Source: Hahella sp.
GTDB taxonomy: Bacteria > Pseudomonadota > Gammaproteobacteria > Pseudomonadales > Oleiphilaceae
Reading direction: 5' to 3'
NCBI GenBank assembly: GCA_028280065.1
Contig: JANQMN010000053.1
Coordinates: forward strand, 1 to 64,000
Length of the DNA stretch: 64,000 nucleotides
Shown: piece after piece, positions 1-9,421 of the stretch
How the letters are laid out: each line of letters begins with the position of its first letter
Position numbering within the stretch: the stretch's first letter is position 1
Position numbers and translations under genes: made by a program
The notes under the pieces: model-generated
The model's database searches: none
The model's input: the letters and a program-made list of their open reading frames with translations, nothing else
What the model was told of the DNA's origin: nothing

Positions 1-828
1 GATCTTGGGAAACAAAAAGATAACGATTTAGATTCTTTTGAGTTTGAAGACGAAGAGGTAGAGGGAAATAACAAGGGCAACGATGAGAGCTGGGCGGAAC
101 AAATGCTCAAGGAGCTTGAACGTCCATTACCGCCAGCCAACGAATCTGCGGGCTCCGGGGAAAGCGTTTCATCGAACACGGATACACCTCCCCCATCGGA
201 GCCGGTCCCGGAATCCTATATCCAGGAGAGTATTCCCAGCCGTGACCAAGACATGAATCTTGGTGCGTTGCGCCCGGAACCCTTTAACGCGCACCCAAGT
301 TTTGTTGTCGAGGATTCCGGCGAATGGGTGAAAAAAGCCATTTGGGCGGCAGGGATTATCGGGCTTATCGCCTTTCTTTTTGCACAGTTGGCTTGGTTCC
401 ACTTTGACACCCTCGCCCGTTATGACCAGCTCCGGCCGCTATACGGCAAAGCTTGTGCCGTGTTTGGCTGCAAGCTACCTTCACTGTACGATATCAGCCA
501 AATTCGTAGTCAAAATCTGGTCGTGCGGAGCCATCCGCTAGTGAATAAAGCACTGATTATCGATGCCATCATCATCAACCAAGCTTCCTTTGAACAACCC
601 TTTCCCGATATCGCGTTAACTTTTTCAGATCTGAATAATAATGTGATCGCGCAGCGAACCTTCACCCGCGGGGAATATCTGTCCGGGGAGGCAAAAAACA
701 TGAAGGTCATGCCGCCCACCGTGCCAATTCACATTGCGTTGGAAATCCTCGATCCCGGCAAGGATGCGGTAAACTACACCATGGGCTTTGTCCACAACAA
801 AGCGTATCAGGAAGCTGAAAATCAGTAG
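1..828 (+). CDS. DUF3426 domain membrane protein, 5' truncated by window edge
   Basis: The reading frame is open from base 1, so the ORF-track ATG at 103 is internal and the gene begins upstream of the window. The visible 275 residues start with an acidic, low-complexity linker. One membrane helix follows (AAGIIGLIAFLFAQLAW), then a C-terminal domain of the DUF3426 type (LVVRSHPLVNKALIIDA, FPDIALTFSDLNNNVIAQR). Family members usually carry an N-terminal MJ0042 zinc-ribbon, which would lie outside the window. The gene sits just before dusB-fis, where DUF3426 genes are often found in gammaproteobacteria. The role is unknown; a single-pass inner-membrane protein with a periplasmic domain is the likely topology. 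Confidence 0.82.
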   Translation, partial: DLGKQKDNDLDSFEFEDEEVEGNNKGNDESWAEQMLKELERPLPPANESAGSGESVSSNTDTPPPSEPVPESYIQESIPSRDQDMNLGALRPEPFNAHPSFVVEDSGEWVKKAIWAAGIIGLIAFLFAQLAWFHFDTLARYDQLRPLYGKACAVFGCKLPSLYDISQIRSQNLVVRSHPLVNKALIIDAIIINQASFEQPFPDIALTFSDLNNNVIAQRTFTRGEYLSGEAKNMKVMPPTVPIHIALEILDPGKDAVNYTMGFVHNKAYQEAENQ

Positions 829-1078
829 CCGGCATGCGCAGATCACCGCTATTGTCAAAAAACAGGCAAATGGCACAAAAAATACCCTAATTTTTAAATT
901 TCAAGTCTTTTCCGTGCGAATACATCTGAGTATTATTAGCAGCCCTTAACGGCCAGAACACTTTTTAACCATAAAACTTTGTCCATGGTCAGAGTTTTAA
1001 CTGGAGAAACAGGGTAGCCTTTGGATTTTTGCAACTACCCCAACTAACACATAAGCAACTCTTCGAATTACGAATTTT

Positions 1079-2068
1079 ATGCAGATCGGCCCTTACCAAC
1101 TCAGAAACAATCTGGTTCTGGCGCCCATGGCAGGTGTAACAGACCGGCCATTTCGACGCCTGTGCAGGGAAATGGGAGCAAGCCTTGCTGTGTCGGAGAT
1201 GATGGCCGCCAATCCGGAGCTGCGTAATTCGAGAAAGTCAAAGTTGCGCATGAATCACCTTGGCGAACAACTCCCCATCAGTGTGCAGATTGCCGGGGGA
1301 GATCCCTTAATGCTTGCCGAGGCCGCCCGATTCAACGTGAACCATGGTGCTCAAATCATCGACATCAATATGGGTTGTCCGGTTAAAAAAGTCTGCAAGA
1401 AAGCTGCGGGTTCGGCGCTCTTGAAGGATGAAAAGCTTGTGGCGGATATTCTTACAGCGGTGGTCAACGCAGTCGACGTACCGGTAACGCTAAAAATTCG
1501 CACGGGCTGGAGCCCGGAGCAGCGTAATGGCGTAACCATTGCGCGATTGGCTGAAGATTCCGGTATTCAGGCGCTTGCGGTCCATGGCAGAACTCGCGCC
1601 TGTCGATTTGCCGGCACCGCGGAATACGATACTATTGCCGAAATAAAACAAACTATCAGTATACCTGTAATCGCCAACGGGGATATCCAGACGCCGATGC
1701 AAGCAAAAAGCATTCTCCGGTACACCGGCGCCGATGGCCTAATGATTGGCAGAGCAGCCCAAGGCAAACCCTGGATTTTTGGTCAGATAGACCACTACCT
1801 GCGTACAGGAAAACTGAATGCAGAACCCGATTATTTTGAAGTTAGCCGAATTGTTATCCGTCATGTAACCGAGTTACACGATTTTTACGGACCAGCCCAA
1901 GGCTTGCGCATCGCCCGAAAACACCTGAGCTGGTACTTGGACGGCAACGGCATCGATAAAGAATTCAAACATCGTTTTTATAAAATAGAGGACGCTTCCG
2001 AACAACTGGATGCACTACAGGCTTTGTTCGAACGTCTCATCCAAAAAGGAGAGGAAATCGCAGCATGA
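1079..2068 (+). CDS. dusB: tRNA-dihydrouridine synthase B
   Basis: FMN-dependent reductase that converts uridine to dihydrouridine in the tRNA D-loop. The 329-residue protein opens with the family signature [16 protein letters not shown] and carries [20 protein letters not shown], where the first Cys of the motif is the expected catalytic acid. It also has KIRTGW, AVHGRTR and the FMN-phosphate region ANGDIQ / [14 protein letters not shown]. The length is normal. Its stop overlaps the fis start (ATGA), the standard dusB-fis arrangement that couples the two genes. The 250-base gap upstream suggests a separate promoter from the DUF3426 gene, although I could not fix a convincing one. Confidence 0.97.
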   Translation: MQIGPYQLRNNLVLAPMAGVTDRPFRRLCREMGASLAVSEMMAANPELRNSRKSKLRMNHLGEQLPISVQIAGGDPLMLAEAARFNVNHGAQIIDINMGCPVKKVCKKAAGSALLKDEKLVADILTAVVNAVDVPVTLKIRTGWSPEQRNGVTIARLAEDSGIQALAVHGRTRACRFAGTAEYDTIAEIKQTISIPVIANGDIQTPMQAKSILRYTGADGLMIGRAAQGKPWIFGQIDHYLRTGKLNAEPDYFEVSRIVIRHVTELHDFYGPAQGLRIARKHLSWYLDGNGIDKEFKHRFYKIEDASEQLDALQALFERLIQKGEEIAA

Positions 2069-2355
2069 CCACTGAATCATTGGCGACTCAAGAGAGTCCA
2101 TTTGAGGTAGAGCAACAACCCGCGCAAACCATGACGCTACGCGATAGTGTCGAACAATCTCTGGAAAATTACTTTTCCCAGTTGGATGGCGCGCCGGTCA
2201 AGGATATCTACCAAATGGTTCTAAGCGAAGTTGAAGCACCATTATTAGAACAGGTGCTGAAGTATACGCGTAATAACCAAACCAAAGCCTCCATTCTTCT
2301 GGGTTTGAATCGGGGTACTCTAAGGAAGAAGCTTAAGCAGTACGGTTTGCTCTAA
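2065..2355 (+). CDS. fis: DNA-binding protein Fis
   Basis: Nucleoid-associated homodimer that bends DNA and activates rRNA and other growth-linked promoters. At 96 residues it is close to the 98 of E. coli Fis. The C-terminal helix-turn-helix is well conserved ([20 protein letters not shown]). The N-terminal half is more variable and holds the region corresponding to the Fis beta-hairpin arms. The start codon overlaps the dusB stop by four bases, so translation is probably coupled. A compact hairpin terminator lies 49 bases downstream. Confidence 0.97.
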   Translation: MTTESLATQESPFEVEQQPAQTMTLRDSVEQSLENYFSQLDGAPVKDIYQMVLSEVEAPLLEQVLKYTRNNQTKASILLGLNRGTLRKKLKQYGLL

Positions 2356-2404
2356 ACGGCAACATCGAGATATGCGTTTCTTTTAGGAAACGAACCAATT
2401 AACA

Positions 2405-2428
2405 AGAGGGCTAAACGCCCTCTTTTTG
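2405..2428 (+). terminator. Rho-independent terminator after fis
   Basis: AGAGGGC, loop TAAAC, GCCCTCT forms a perfect 7-bp stem whose 3' arm runs into a T tract (TCTTTTTG). It lies between the fis stop and the purH start and should end the dusB-fis transcript. Confidence 0.85.
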
Positions 2429-2454
2429 CTTAGCTTGTAAGAGAAAAAACACCA

Positions 2455-4032
2455 ATGAGCGAATCGAAACTGGTACCAATCAGGCGTGCCTTGCTTAGCG
2501 TATCGGACAAAAGTGATCTAATCCCCTTTGCAACGGCGCTGGCGGCTAAAAACATTTCTCTACTATCCACTGGGGGCACATATAACCTACTCAAAAGCGA
2601 AGGAATTCCCGTGCAGGAAGTATCGGAATATACCGGCTTTCCAGAAATGATGGCGGGCCGCGTGAAAACCCTGCACCCTAATGTTCATGGCGGTATTCTC
2701 GGTCGCCGGGGCATTGACGATACGGTTATGGCGGAGCATCAAATCGAACCGATTGATCTCGTGGTGGTTAATCTCTACCCCTTTGCTGAAACCATCGCCA
2801 AACCGAATTGCACTTTAGAAGATGCAATAGAAAACATCGATATCGGCGGCCCTGCCATGGTGCGCTCTGCGGCGAAAAACCACCAGGATGTCGGAATCGT
2901 CGTCAACCCTGCTGACTACGCTGCCGTCCTTGCCGACCTTGAAGCCAATGCCAACGCCCTCAGCCAACCACTTCGATTTGACCTGGCCGTCAAAGCTTTT
3001 GAACACACAGCCGCTTATGACGGGATGATCGCCGACTATCTAGGCAAAAAAGTATTGGATGAAAAATCGGCGTTTCCACGAACGCTGAATAAACAGTTCC
3101 GCAAATCACAAGACCTGCGCTATGGCGAAAACCCCCATCAAGGCGCTGCCTTTTACGTCGAGAAAGGCTACCGGGAAGCGTCCGTTTCCAGCGCAAAACA
3201 GCTGCAAGGTAAAGCGCTGTCGTTTAACAATATCGCCGACACGGATGCGGCTCTGGAGTGTGTAAAACCCTTTGCCGACCCCGCCTGCGTTATCGTGAAA
3301 CACGCAAACCCCTGTGGAGTTGCGATCGGTGCGGATCTGCAACAGGCTTACGATCTCGCCTATGCCACAGATCCTACGTCTGCCTTTGGCGGAATTATTG
3401 CGTTCAACCGGGAGTTGGACGGCCCTACGCTCAAATCCATCATTGACCGCCAATTTGTCGAGGTGGTTATCGCCCCCGTTATCAGTCAAGACGCCGTCAG
3501 CATTGCCAAAACCAAGCCTAATGTGCGGCTGCTGGAATCCGGCAACTTTGAAGGAGACCGTCTGCCTGCTTTCGACTATAAGAAGGTCACCGGCGGTCTA
3601 CTGGTGCAGGACCGGGATCTTGGCATGGTCAATATGGAAGCGCTGAAAATGGTGACTGACCGATCTCCATCCGAACAGGAATTAAACGACCTGCTATTCG
3701 CCTGGGAAGTTGCCAAGTACGTCAAGTCCAATGCCATCGTCTACGCAAAGAGTGGCCGCACTATCGGCATCGGCGCCGGCCAGATGAGCCGCGTGTATAG
3801 CGCAAAAATCGCTGCAATCAAAGCTGCCGATGAAAACCTCGAAGTAAAGGGTTCCGTGATGGCGTCCGACGCTTTCTTCCCATTCCGGGACGGCATTGAT
3901 GCCGCGGCAGAAGCCGGCATTACCGCGATAATTCAACCCGGCGGTTCAATGCGGGACCAGGAAGTTATCGATGCAGCCAATGAGCATGGCATTGCCATGG
4001 TGTTTACCGGAATGCGCCACTTCAGGCACTAG
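2455..4032 (+). CDS. purH: Bifunctional AICAR transformylase / IMP cyclohydrolase
   Basis: Carries out the last two steps of purine synthesis: formylation of AICAR, then ring closure to IMP. The 525-residue protein has the MGS-like IMP cyclohydrolase domain first ([49 protein letters not shown]). The AICAR transformylase domain follows ([42 protein letters not shown], ending FTGMRHFRH). The length matches the family (about 529). purD follows 13 bases after the stop, giving the common purHD operon. Confidence 0.98.
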   Translation: MSESKLVPIRRALLSVSDKSDLIPFATALAAKNISLLSTGGTYNLLKSEGIPVQEVSEYTGFPEMMAGRVKTLHPNVHGGILGRRGIDDTVMAEHQIEPIDLVVVNLYPFAETIAKPNCTLEDAIENIDIGGPAMVRSAAKNHQDVGIVVNPADYAAVLADLEANANALSQPLRFDLAVKAFEHTAAYDGMIADYLGKKVLDEKSAFPRTLNKQFRKSQDLRYGENPHQGAAFYVEKGYREASVSSAKQLQGKALSFNNIADTDAALECVKPFADPACVIVKHANPCGVAIGADLQQAYDLAYATDPTSAFGGIIAFNRELDGPTLKSIIDRQFVEVVIAPVISQDAVSIAKTKPNVRLLESGNFEGDRLPAFDYKKVTGGLLVQDRDLGMVNMEALKMVTDRSPSEQELNDLLFAWEVAKYVKSNAIVYAKSGRTIGIGAGQMSRVYSAKIAAIKAADENLEVKGSVMASDAFFPFRDGIDAAAEAGITAIIQPGGSMRDQEVIDAANEHGIAMVFTGMRHFRH

Positions 4033-4045
4033 GGACGTAGCAACT

Positions 4046-5350
4046 ATGAATATTCTCGTTATAGGCAGTGGCGGCCGAGAGCACGCCCTGGCATGGAAAC
4101 TGGCCCAGCCCGACTATGTGAATCAAGTCTTTGTCGCACCGGGCAATGCCGGTACGGCATTGGAGGCCAAACTTAAAAATGTCGATTTGGATGTAATGAA
4201 TTTTGACGGGCTTATCGAATTTGCCAAGTCAAATGCCATAGAGCTGACAGTGGTCGGGCCGGAAGCGCCTTTGGTCGACGGCATCGTCGACCGCTTTCAG
4301 GCTGCCGGATTGCAAATTTTCGGCCCCGGTGCCGGTGCGGCTCAGTTGGAAGGATCGAAAGCCTTTACTAAGAATTTCCTGGCCCGTCACAACATTCCCA
4401 CCGCCGCATACCAAAGTTTTACCGATACCGAACAGGCCTTGGATTATGTTCGTCGCCAGGGCGCACCCATCGTCATTAAAGCAGACGGCTTGGCAGCAGG
4501 CAAAGGTGTTATCGTCGCCATGACCCTGGAAGAAGCCGAAGCGGCAATCACAGACATGCTGGCGGGGAATAAGTTCGGCGAAGCCGGGCATCGAGTGGTG
4601 GTTGAAGAATTCCTGGAGGGCGAAGAGGCCAGTTTTATCGTCATGGTAGACGGTGAAAACATTTTGCCAATGGCTACCAGCCAAGATCACAAGCGCGTCG
4701 GCGACGGCGACACCGGTCCGAATACCGGCGGTATGGGCGCCTATTCGCCTGCCCCTGTGGTTACCGCACAGATGCATGACCGCATCATGCATGAAGTTAT
4801 CCAGCCGACCGTCGAAGGCATGGCCGAGGAAGGCAACGCCTACACGGGATTTCTGTATGCCGGTTTGATGATTACCGCCGCCGGTGAACCCAAGGTGATT
4901 GAATACAACTGCCGTTTCGGTGATCCGGAAACCCAACCGATCATGCTCCGATTGAAGTCTGACTTGGCCCAACTTTGCCTAAGCGCAACCCGCGGAGAAT
5001 TGGACCAAGTTACATCCGAATGGGACGAACGCGCCTCCTTGGGTGTCGTCCTTGCCGCCGGCGGATATCCGGCTAACTATGCGAAAGGTCAAGAAATCAG
5101 CGGATTGGAAGACGCAGCCAGACTTCCCGGCAAAGTGTTTCATGCCGGCACCCGTTTGAAGGATGGCAAGGTACTGACCGCAGGCGGCAGAGTGCTTTGT
5201 GCAACAGCCCTCGGAAATTCCGTCTCAGAAGCGCAAGCTAACGCCTATGCGCTTGCGGAGAAAATCAATTGGCAGGATGGATTCTATCGGAAAGATATCG
5301 GATATCGGGCCATAGCCAGGGAAAACATCGACGCTACTGAAAAGAGTTAA
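4046..5350 (+). CDS. purD: Phosphoribosylamine--glycine ligase
   Basis: ATP-grasp ligase that joins phosphoribosylamine and glycine to give GAR, the second purine step. I start at the internal ATG (MNILVIGSGGREHALAWKL), because the first 25 residues of the track ORF overlap purH and do not resemble the family. This gives 434 residues, close to the usual 429. Visible motifs are the N-terminal dinucleotide-like loop, VIKADGLAAGKGVIVA and DHKRVGDGDTGPNTGGMGAYSP. The metal-binding EYNCRFGDPETQPIM is also present. The gene is co-transcribed with purH and followed by a hairpin terminator. Confidence 0.98.
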   Translation: MNILVIGSGGREHALAWKLAQPDYVNQVFVAPGNAGTALEAKLKNVDLDVMNFDGLIEFAKSNAIELTVVGPEAPLVDGIVDRFQAAGLQIFGPGAGAAQLEGSKAFTKNFLARHNIPTAAYQSFTDTEQALDYVRRQGAPIVIKADGLAAGKGVIVAMTLEEAEAAITDMLAGNKFGEAGHRVVVEEFLEGEEASFIVMVDGENILPMATSQDHKRVGDGDTGPNTGGMGAYSPAPVVTAQMHDRIMHEVIQPTVEGMAEEGNAYTGFLYAGLMITAAGEPKVIEYNCRFGDPETQPIMLRLKSDLAQLCLSATRGELDQVTSEWDERASLGVVLAAGGYPANYAKGQEISGLEDAARLPGKVFHAGTRLKDGKVLTAGGRVLCATALGNSVSEAQANAYALAEKINWQDGFYRKDIGYRAIARENIDATEKS

Positions 5351-5372
5351 CGGCTTCCTTTCTCGCATTTAA

Positions 5373-5405
5373 CCCCCGTCGAATTCTTTCTTCGGGGGCT
5401 ATTTA
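5373..5405 (+). terminator. Rho-independent terminator after purD
   Basis: CCCCCG ... CGGGGG stem, with an inner GAA/TTC pairing around a TTCT loop, followed by a short T-rich tail (CTATTTAG). It sits 22 bases after the purD stop. Confidence 0.75.
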
Positions 5406-5514
5406 GTTGCTTGCCTTGACTGTCGGTTGTTTCAAAATAGTGCACGTTTGGCAATGTTTCCGGCTAGATTTCAGCGCTAACGATGGTGATCAAACCAGCC
5501 AACGAGGAAACACA

Positions 5515-5533
5515 GTTACGCCACTTGCGTAAC
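5515..5533. promoter_or_regulatory. Inverted repeat upstream of the SNF2 promoter
   Basis: GTTACGC, spacer CACTT, GCGTAAC is a perfect 7-bp inverted repeat ending 15 bases before the predicted -35 element of the helicase gene. It could be an operator. There is no further support, so this is only a candidate. Confidence 0.3.
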
Positions 5534-5548
5534 CATTAAAATTACTGC

Positions 5549-5577
5549 TTATCAACAATAGATAGCCAATCTATAAT
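5549..5577 (+). promoter_or_regulatory. Sigma-70 type promoter of the SNF2 helicase gene
   Basis: TTATCA (4 of 6 to the -35 consensus), a 17-base spacer, then a perfect TATAAT at 5572-5577. Transcription would start near 5584, leaving a short leader of about 33 bases before the ATG at 5618. Confidence 0.55.
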
Positions 5578-5617
5578 CAATTTCCCCACTAGCAATAGCA
5601 AACTCCATATCTCAATT

Positions 5618-8600
5618 ATGAGCACTATGAGCACTTTTATCTTCGATAGTGAACAGCTTTCAAGCATAGCCTCGGAACCTACAGTTCGTGAAGGACTGCA
5701 GTATTTTAAAGAAAACCGCGTCATCGAATGCTTTGTTCAAGAAGAAATACTATTCGCGTTAGTGGAAGGGAAGACATTTCCGGAGCAGCCTTATAGTGTT
5801 GAACTCAGTTATACGGCGGAAGGCGAGTTGTCGGTATCCTGCCAATGCAGCAACAACAGCGAAGTGGTATGCAAACATGCAATCGCGGCTTTACTGGGTT
5901 ATAGCGATGATGTCGGCAGTCAAGACGCCAACCTGCAAACTGCCATGGAAGCCGCAATCAATGACAGAATCAAACGTGGCCGAACAGAGGTGCAGGTAAA
6001 ACACTTGAGCGGGCACCCATCATTTGGAATTTGGCAGGCATTTTCCATCGATTCTTATGGCCAGCCGCAACGCCGTTACGAAGTGCACATCAGGTCTCTA
6101 CAGGAAAAGATAAACTTCTGTACATGCCCCGATAGAGCCAATAACCAACTCGGCACCTGCAAACACATTGAAGCTGTGATCTTTCGACTGGGGAAAGACA
6201 AAACCCTATCAAAAGGTGAATTTGCTCCCCCTATCCCCTTCGTTTTTTCAACTTGGGAAGGCGAAGACAAAGTCAAAATCCAACGCACAAAAAACCTAAG
6301 AAACGATTTATCGGTAATAATCGACCGATTTTTCGATGGCCAGGGCTACTTCAAAGGCGAACTTCCCGAGGAGTTCTTTGAATTTCAATCCGCTGTATAT
6401 GGCCGGGACGATATCACTATCGGGATAGATGCTAAGTGGGGTGTTGAACGTATCGCCGCCCAACAGAAAAAGCAATTGAGAGCTACGCAATTGGAGCGGC
6501 GCATTAAAAACCTTAACGGACATTTGCCAGGCCTGAAAGCGAAGCTCTACCCCTATCAGATAGAAGGTGTTGCTTTCTTAAGCGCTAATGGACGATCACT
6601 CTTAGCAGACGACATGGGGCTGGGTAAAACTCTCCAAGCCATTGCTGCGGCTGGTTGGCTGATAGAAGAACAGGCAGTGCAACGGGTTTTAATAGTAAGC
6701 CCAGCCTCACTAAAGCATCAGTGGGCTAGAGAAATCGAAAAATTCACCGATTACTCCGTTCAAATAGTCCAAGGCAATGCTGCCACCCGCCAAGCGCAGT
6801 ACCGCCAGGACAAAACGTTTTTTATTCTCAATTATGAACTGATATTAAGAGATTTATCGGTTATCAACGAACGTTTAACTCCAGACCTGCTAATACTGGA
6901 TGAAGCTCAGCGAATTAAAAATTGGCGAACAAAAATCGCCACTTCCGTAAAGCAGATCGGTAGTAAATATGCGTTTGTATTAACCGGCACGCCTCTAGAG
7001 AATCGCCTGGAGGATCTTTACAGCCTAATGCAAGTTGTCGACCAGCACCTTCTGGGTCCGTTATGGCGCTATCTGAATGACTACCATATAACCGACGACG
7101 CTGGAAAGGTTCTCGGATATCGCAATCTCTCAGAACTGCGACAAAAAATACGCCCTGTGATGTTACGGCGTAACCGCGCCATCGTGAGCGATCAGCTGCC
7201 GAATCGAATAACGACCAGACTAGACGTTGCCATGTCACCAAGACAGCAGGAATTGCATGACTCCGGGCTTGCCACCGCTAGTCGGCTGGCAAAAATCAGT
7301 AAAAACCGGCCTCTGACGCCTTCCGAGCAAAACAAAATGATGGCAGCCTTACAAACCGCCCGCATGGCCTGCAATGCAGCAGGTTTAGTTGACAAAGAAA
7401 CGGAAGGCTCACCAAAACTGACAGAACTGAAGACCCTGGTACAGGAACTCTGTATTGAAGCCGGCCGGAAGATGGTCATCTTTTCTCAATGGCGGGGCAT
7501 GACGTTAATGATCGAAGCGCTCCTTGCCAAGATGAAAGTAGGCTATGTCCACCTTAATGGCCAAGTGCCGACTGCAAAAAGGGGGAAACTAATGGATCGC
7601 TTCAATGGCCAGGACGATATCGCCGTGTTTATCTCGACCGATGCCGGCGGTAGCGGCTTAAATCTGCAGGCCGCAAGCGTTTTGGTGAATATGGATATTC
7701 CGTGGAATCCCGCCGTACTGGAACAACGAAATGCCCGCATCCATCGGCTAGGGCAAGAGAACAAGGTTCAGATAATTCTCATGGTTGCCGAAGAATCCTA
7801 CGAAGAGCGCGTCTTGCAGCTAGTGGGCAACAAGCAACATCTATTCGATAACGTTGTCGACCCTGAAGCCGCTGAAGATGTTATCGGCATCACGCGAAAA
7901 TCCATTGCCGCTGTTATAGAAGACCTGACCAACCAGGAGGCTCTCTCCGCGATGGAATCAGGAGAAAAAGACGCGACTCTCGAAACAGAAGAACCATTCC
8001 CTAACCATGCAGAGAATGACGCAATTTCTTCAACATCGAACAACGAGTCTGAGCAAGATGTATCGTTACGCAAGGGTATTGAAAAATGCCAATCTCATTT
8101 CGGCAGCAGACTGGTACAGATAATGGTGCGTAACGGCGGACTCCTGCTTATTTTGGACAAAGTTGAAGATGAGGACGACGCGTTCGTCGACCAGGTAAAT
8201 CTTCCAGCACCTGTTGCTACCATTGATATCCGCACATTGCGTCAGTTCAACAAACTTGGCGAAGCCTCCCCGCTTGCTGATGCGCAGATTTATGCTGACC
8301 ATTCCGTTCCCAGTCGACCCGAACGGATATGGTTAGCACAAGCGAAAGAAAAGCTAAATTCCGCGAGGATTCTTTTTGAGCACAATTCCCAAGAGAATAG
8401 TGATGCATCCAGTGACAGCAGCATTATGGAGTTATTAAGTTCAGCTGCCGGCGCTTATGTCACGGACCGGGCAAACAGTGACCAGCTCATTTCAGTAGAG
8501 GAGACGCCGGTATGGATATACTCGAAAGGAATACCGGAAGAAAAAATCTCCGAGCAACACGCCAGTTCTATCATGCGCGTACTCGGCATGAGATTTTCGA

Positions 8601-8674
8601 ATCAAATACCTGCCGATCTGGTACGGCAATCTTTTAACGAAATGCAGTCGCTAATAGAACAGGATCAATGCTGA
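5618..8674 (+). CDS. SNF2-family ATPase/helicase with two SWIM zinc fingers
   Basis: A 1018-residue Swi2/Snf2-type DNA translocase. Two SWIM-type zinc motifs precede the motor: CQCSNNSEVVCKH near residue 75 and CTCPDRANNQLGTCKH near 166. The motor shows Walker A ADDMGLGKTLQA near 330, the Walker B variant DEAQRIKN near 427 and LTGTPLENR. Its helicase C half has FSQWRGM, STDAGGSGLNLQ and EQRNARIHRLGQ. The last 250 residues match no domain I recognise. SWIM/SNF2 proteins are linked to chromatin or nucleoprotein remodelling and sometimes to defence, but no function is shown here. A second in-frame ATG lies three codons after the first. The gene interrupts the otherwise conserved purD and nitrilase-yhdP neighbourhoods, so it is probably accessory. 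Confidence 0.9.
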   Translation: MSTMSTFIFDSEQLSSIASEPTVREGLQYFKENRVIECFVQEEILFALVEGKTFPEQPYSVELSYTAEGELSVSCQCSNNSEVVCKHAIAALLGYSDDVGSQDANLQTAMEAAINDRIKRGRTEVQVKHLSGHPSFGIWQAFSIDSYGQPQRRYEVHIRSLQEKINFCTCPDRANNQLGTCKHIEAVIFRLGKDKTLSKGEFAPPIPFVFSTWEGEDKVKIQRTKNLRNDLSVIIDRFFDGQGYFKGELPEEFFEFQSAVYGRDDITIGIDAKWGVERIAAQQKKQLRATQLERRIKNLNGHLPGLKAKLYPYQIEGVAFLSANGRSLLADDMGLGKTLQAIAAAGWLIEEQAVQRVLIVSPASLKHQWAREIEKFTDYSVQIVQGNAATRQAQYRQDKTFFILNYELILRDLSVINERLTPDLLILDEAQRIKNWRTKIATSVKQIGSKYAFVLTGTPLENRLEDLYSLMQVVDQHLLGPLWRYLNDYHITDDAGKVLGYRNLSELRQKIRPVMLRRNRAIVSDQLPNRITTRLDVAMSPRQQELHDSGLATASRLAKISKNRPLTPSEQNKMMAALQTARMACNAAGLVDKETEGSPKLTELKTLVQELCIEAGRKMVIFSQWRGMTLMIEALLAKMKVGYVHLNGQVPTAKRGKLMDRFNGQDDIAVFISTDAGGSGLNLQAASVLVNMDIPWNPAVLEQRNARIHRLGQENKVQIILMVAEESYEERVLQLVGNKQHLFDNVVDPEAAEDVIGITRKSIAAVIEDLTNQEALSAMESGEKDATLETEEPFPNHAENDAISSTSNNESEQDVSLRKGIEKCQSHFGSRLVQIMVRNGGLLLILDKVEDEDDAFVDQVNLPAPVATIDIRTLRQFNKLGEASPLADAQIYADHSVPSRPERIWLAQAKEKLNSARILFEHNSQENSDASSDSSIMELLSSAAGAYVTDRANSDQLISVEETPVWIYSKGIPEEKISEQHASSIMRVLGMRFSNQIPADLVRQSFNEMQSLIEQDQC

Positions 8675-8749
8675 CTTCTTGTATGGCCATACAGTGAATC
8701 AATCCAACTCAAAAGAAATAGCGGGAGGGTCCGCCGGAGGACAATCTAT

Positions 8750-8920
8750 TTGCTGATGCGCAAAAACGATGACTATCTACGAGCTGAATTTTGTTGGAAG
8801 AACTGGCCTGAAGCGGCTCAGCAGAAAAAACTGACTATCAGCTATGGAGATAACCGGTTCTTAGGACAATTCGATTATCTTATAGTCTCCAATGTCTCAG
8901 CTAAAGCGATTAATCACTAG
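8750..8920 (+). CDS. Very small hypothetical ORF after the SNF2 gene
   Basis: Below the ORF-track cutoff. From a TTG at 8750, with GGAGG nine bases upstream, or from the ATG at 8756, it encodes about 54-56 residues (MRKNDDYLRAEFCWKNWPEA...) ending in a TAG. It is in the same frame as the helicase, whose TGA at 8672-8674 is followed by an open stretch up to this TAG. I do not recognise the protein. It may be a real small protein, or the tail of a once longer helicase or of a decayed gene. Confidence 0.35.
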   Translation: MLMRKNDDYLRAEFCWKNWPEAAQQKKLTISYGDNRFLGQFDYLIVSNVSAKAINH

Positions 8921-8932
8921 TTTGGAAAGACC

Positions 8933-9421
8933 ATGACAGTGGCAATAAAGCAGGAAAATGTCTACACGGAAGTCGGGCCAGGAAGTATTCTACACGCGTT
9001 CTTTTCAACAATAAGCGCGAATCATGACAATGGAGAATGGGGAACCAGATATCCAGTCATATTCGGCCAGCTATATGAAGGCAAGCTTTCTGAAGCCAAT
9101 GCAATAGAGGCAAAGAAGGAAATTGTTGAAATCATCAAAGAATTAAAATGTTTACCTGTAGAGAAATTGGTGTGGGATATCGAAAATAGATCTGCTACTC
9201 CTCCTTTTGAGTATGACCATCAATGTGACAAGTCTTCTTTGTACACATATTTTAGAACGGTTAACGGTAGAAATCTTTCGGAAGAAATTCTAGAAAATAT
9301 AATCACCTCCATAGATTTCGGAGGAGATGTTGAAATAGTCTCCTGCAAGGACTTATCGGAAGCTGTTACTCGTAGCAAATGCGCGAAGAAGCGGTTCAAA
9401 TGGCCATTCTTCTCCAAATAA
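8933..9421 (+). CDS. Imm70-like immunity protein (orphan)
   Basis: The 162-residue protein resembles what I recall of the Imm70 family of polymorphic-toxin immunity proteins. Similar points are an opening beta strand followed by GPGSILHAFFSTIS, then NGEWGTRYPVIFGQLYEGKLS, a central helix, and VEKLVWDIENRSATPPF. It has no signal peptide or membrane helix, so it is cytoplasmic. No toxin gene, Rhs/YD repeat or secretion gene lies on either side. It starts 12 bases after the small ORF and is followed by an AT-rich region with a hairpin array. The base composition looks lower in GC than the flanking housekeeping genes, which fits recent acquisition. The family call is from memory and should be checked by HMM search. 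Confidence 0.65.
   Translation: MTVAIKQENVYTEVGPGSILHAFFSTISANHDNGEWGTRYPVIFGQLYEGKLSEANAIEAKKEIVEIIKELKCLPVEKLVWDIENRSATPPFEYDHQCDKSSLYTYFRTVNGRNLSEEILENIITSIDFGGDVEIVSCKDLSEAVTRSKCAKKRFKWPFFSK

Noticed and set aside
4229-4972. 247-codon ORF antisense to purD.
   Set aside because: It lies fully inside purD, has no start signal or recognisable domain, and is explained by codon bias of the sense gene.
8672-8674. TGA of the SNF2 gene as a possible selenocysteine codon.
   Set aside because: No SECIS-like hairpin was seen directly after it and helicases of this family do not use selenocysteine.
8912-8932. ATCACTAGTTTGGA..GACCA before the immunity gene matches 19 of 21 bases in the repeats upstream of miaB (35042-35062).
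   Set aside because: A rough estimate for 64 kb compared with itself gives about one such match by chance, so it is not evidence of a shared element.
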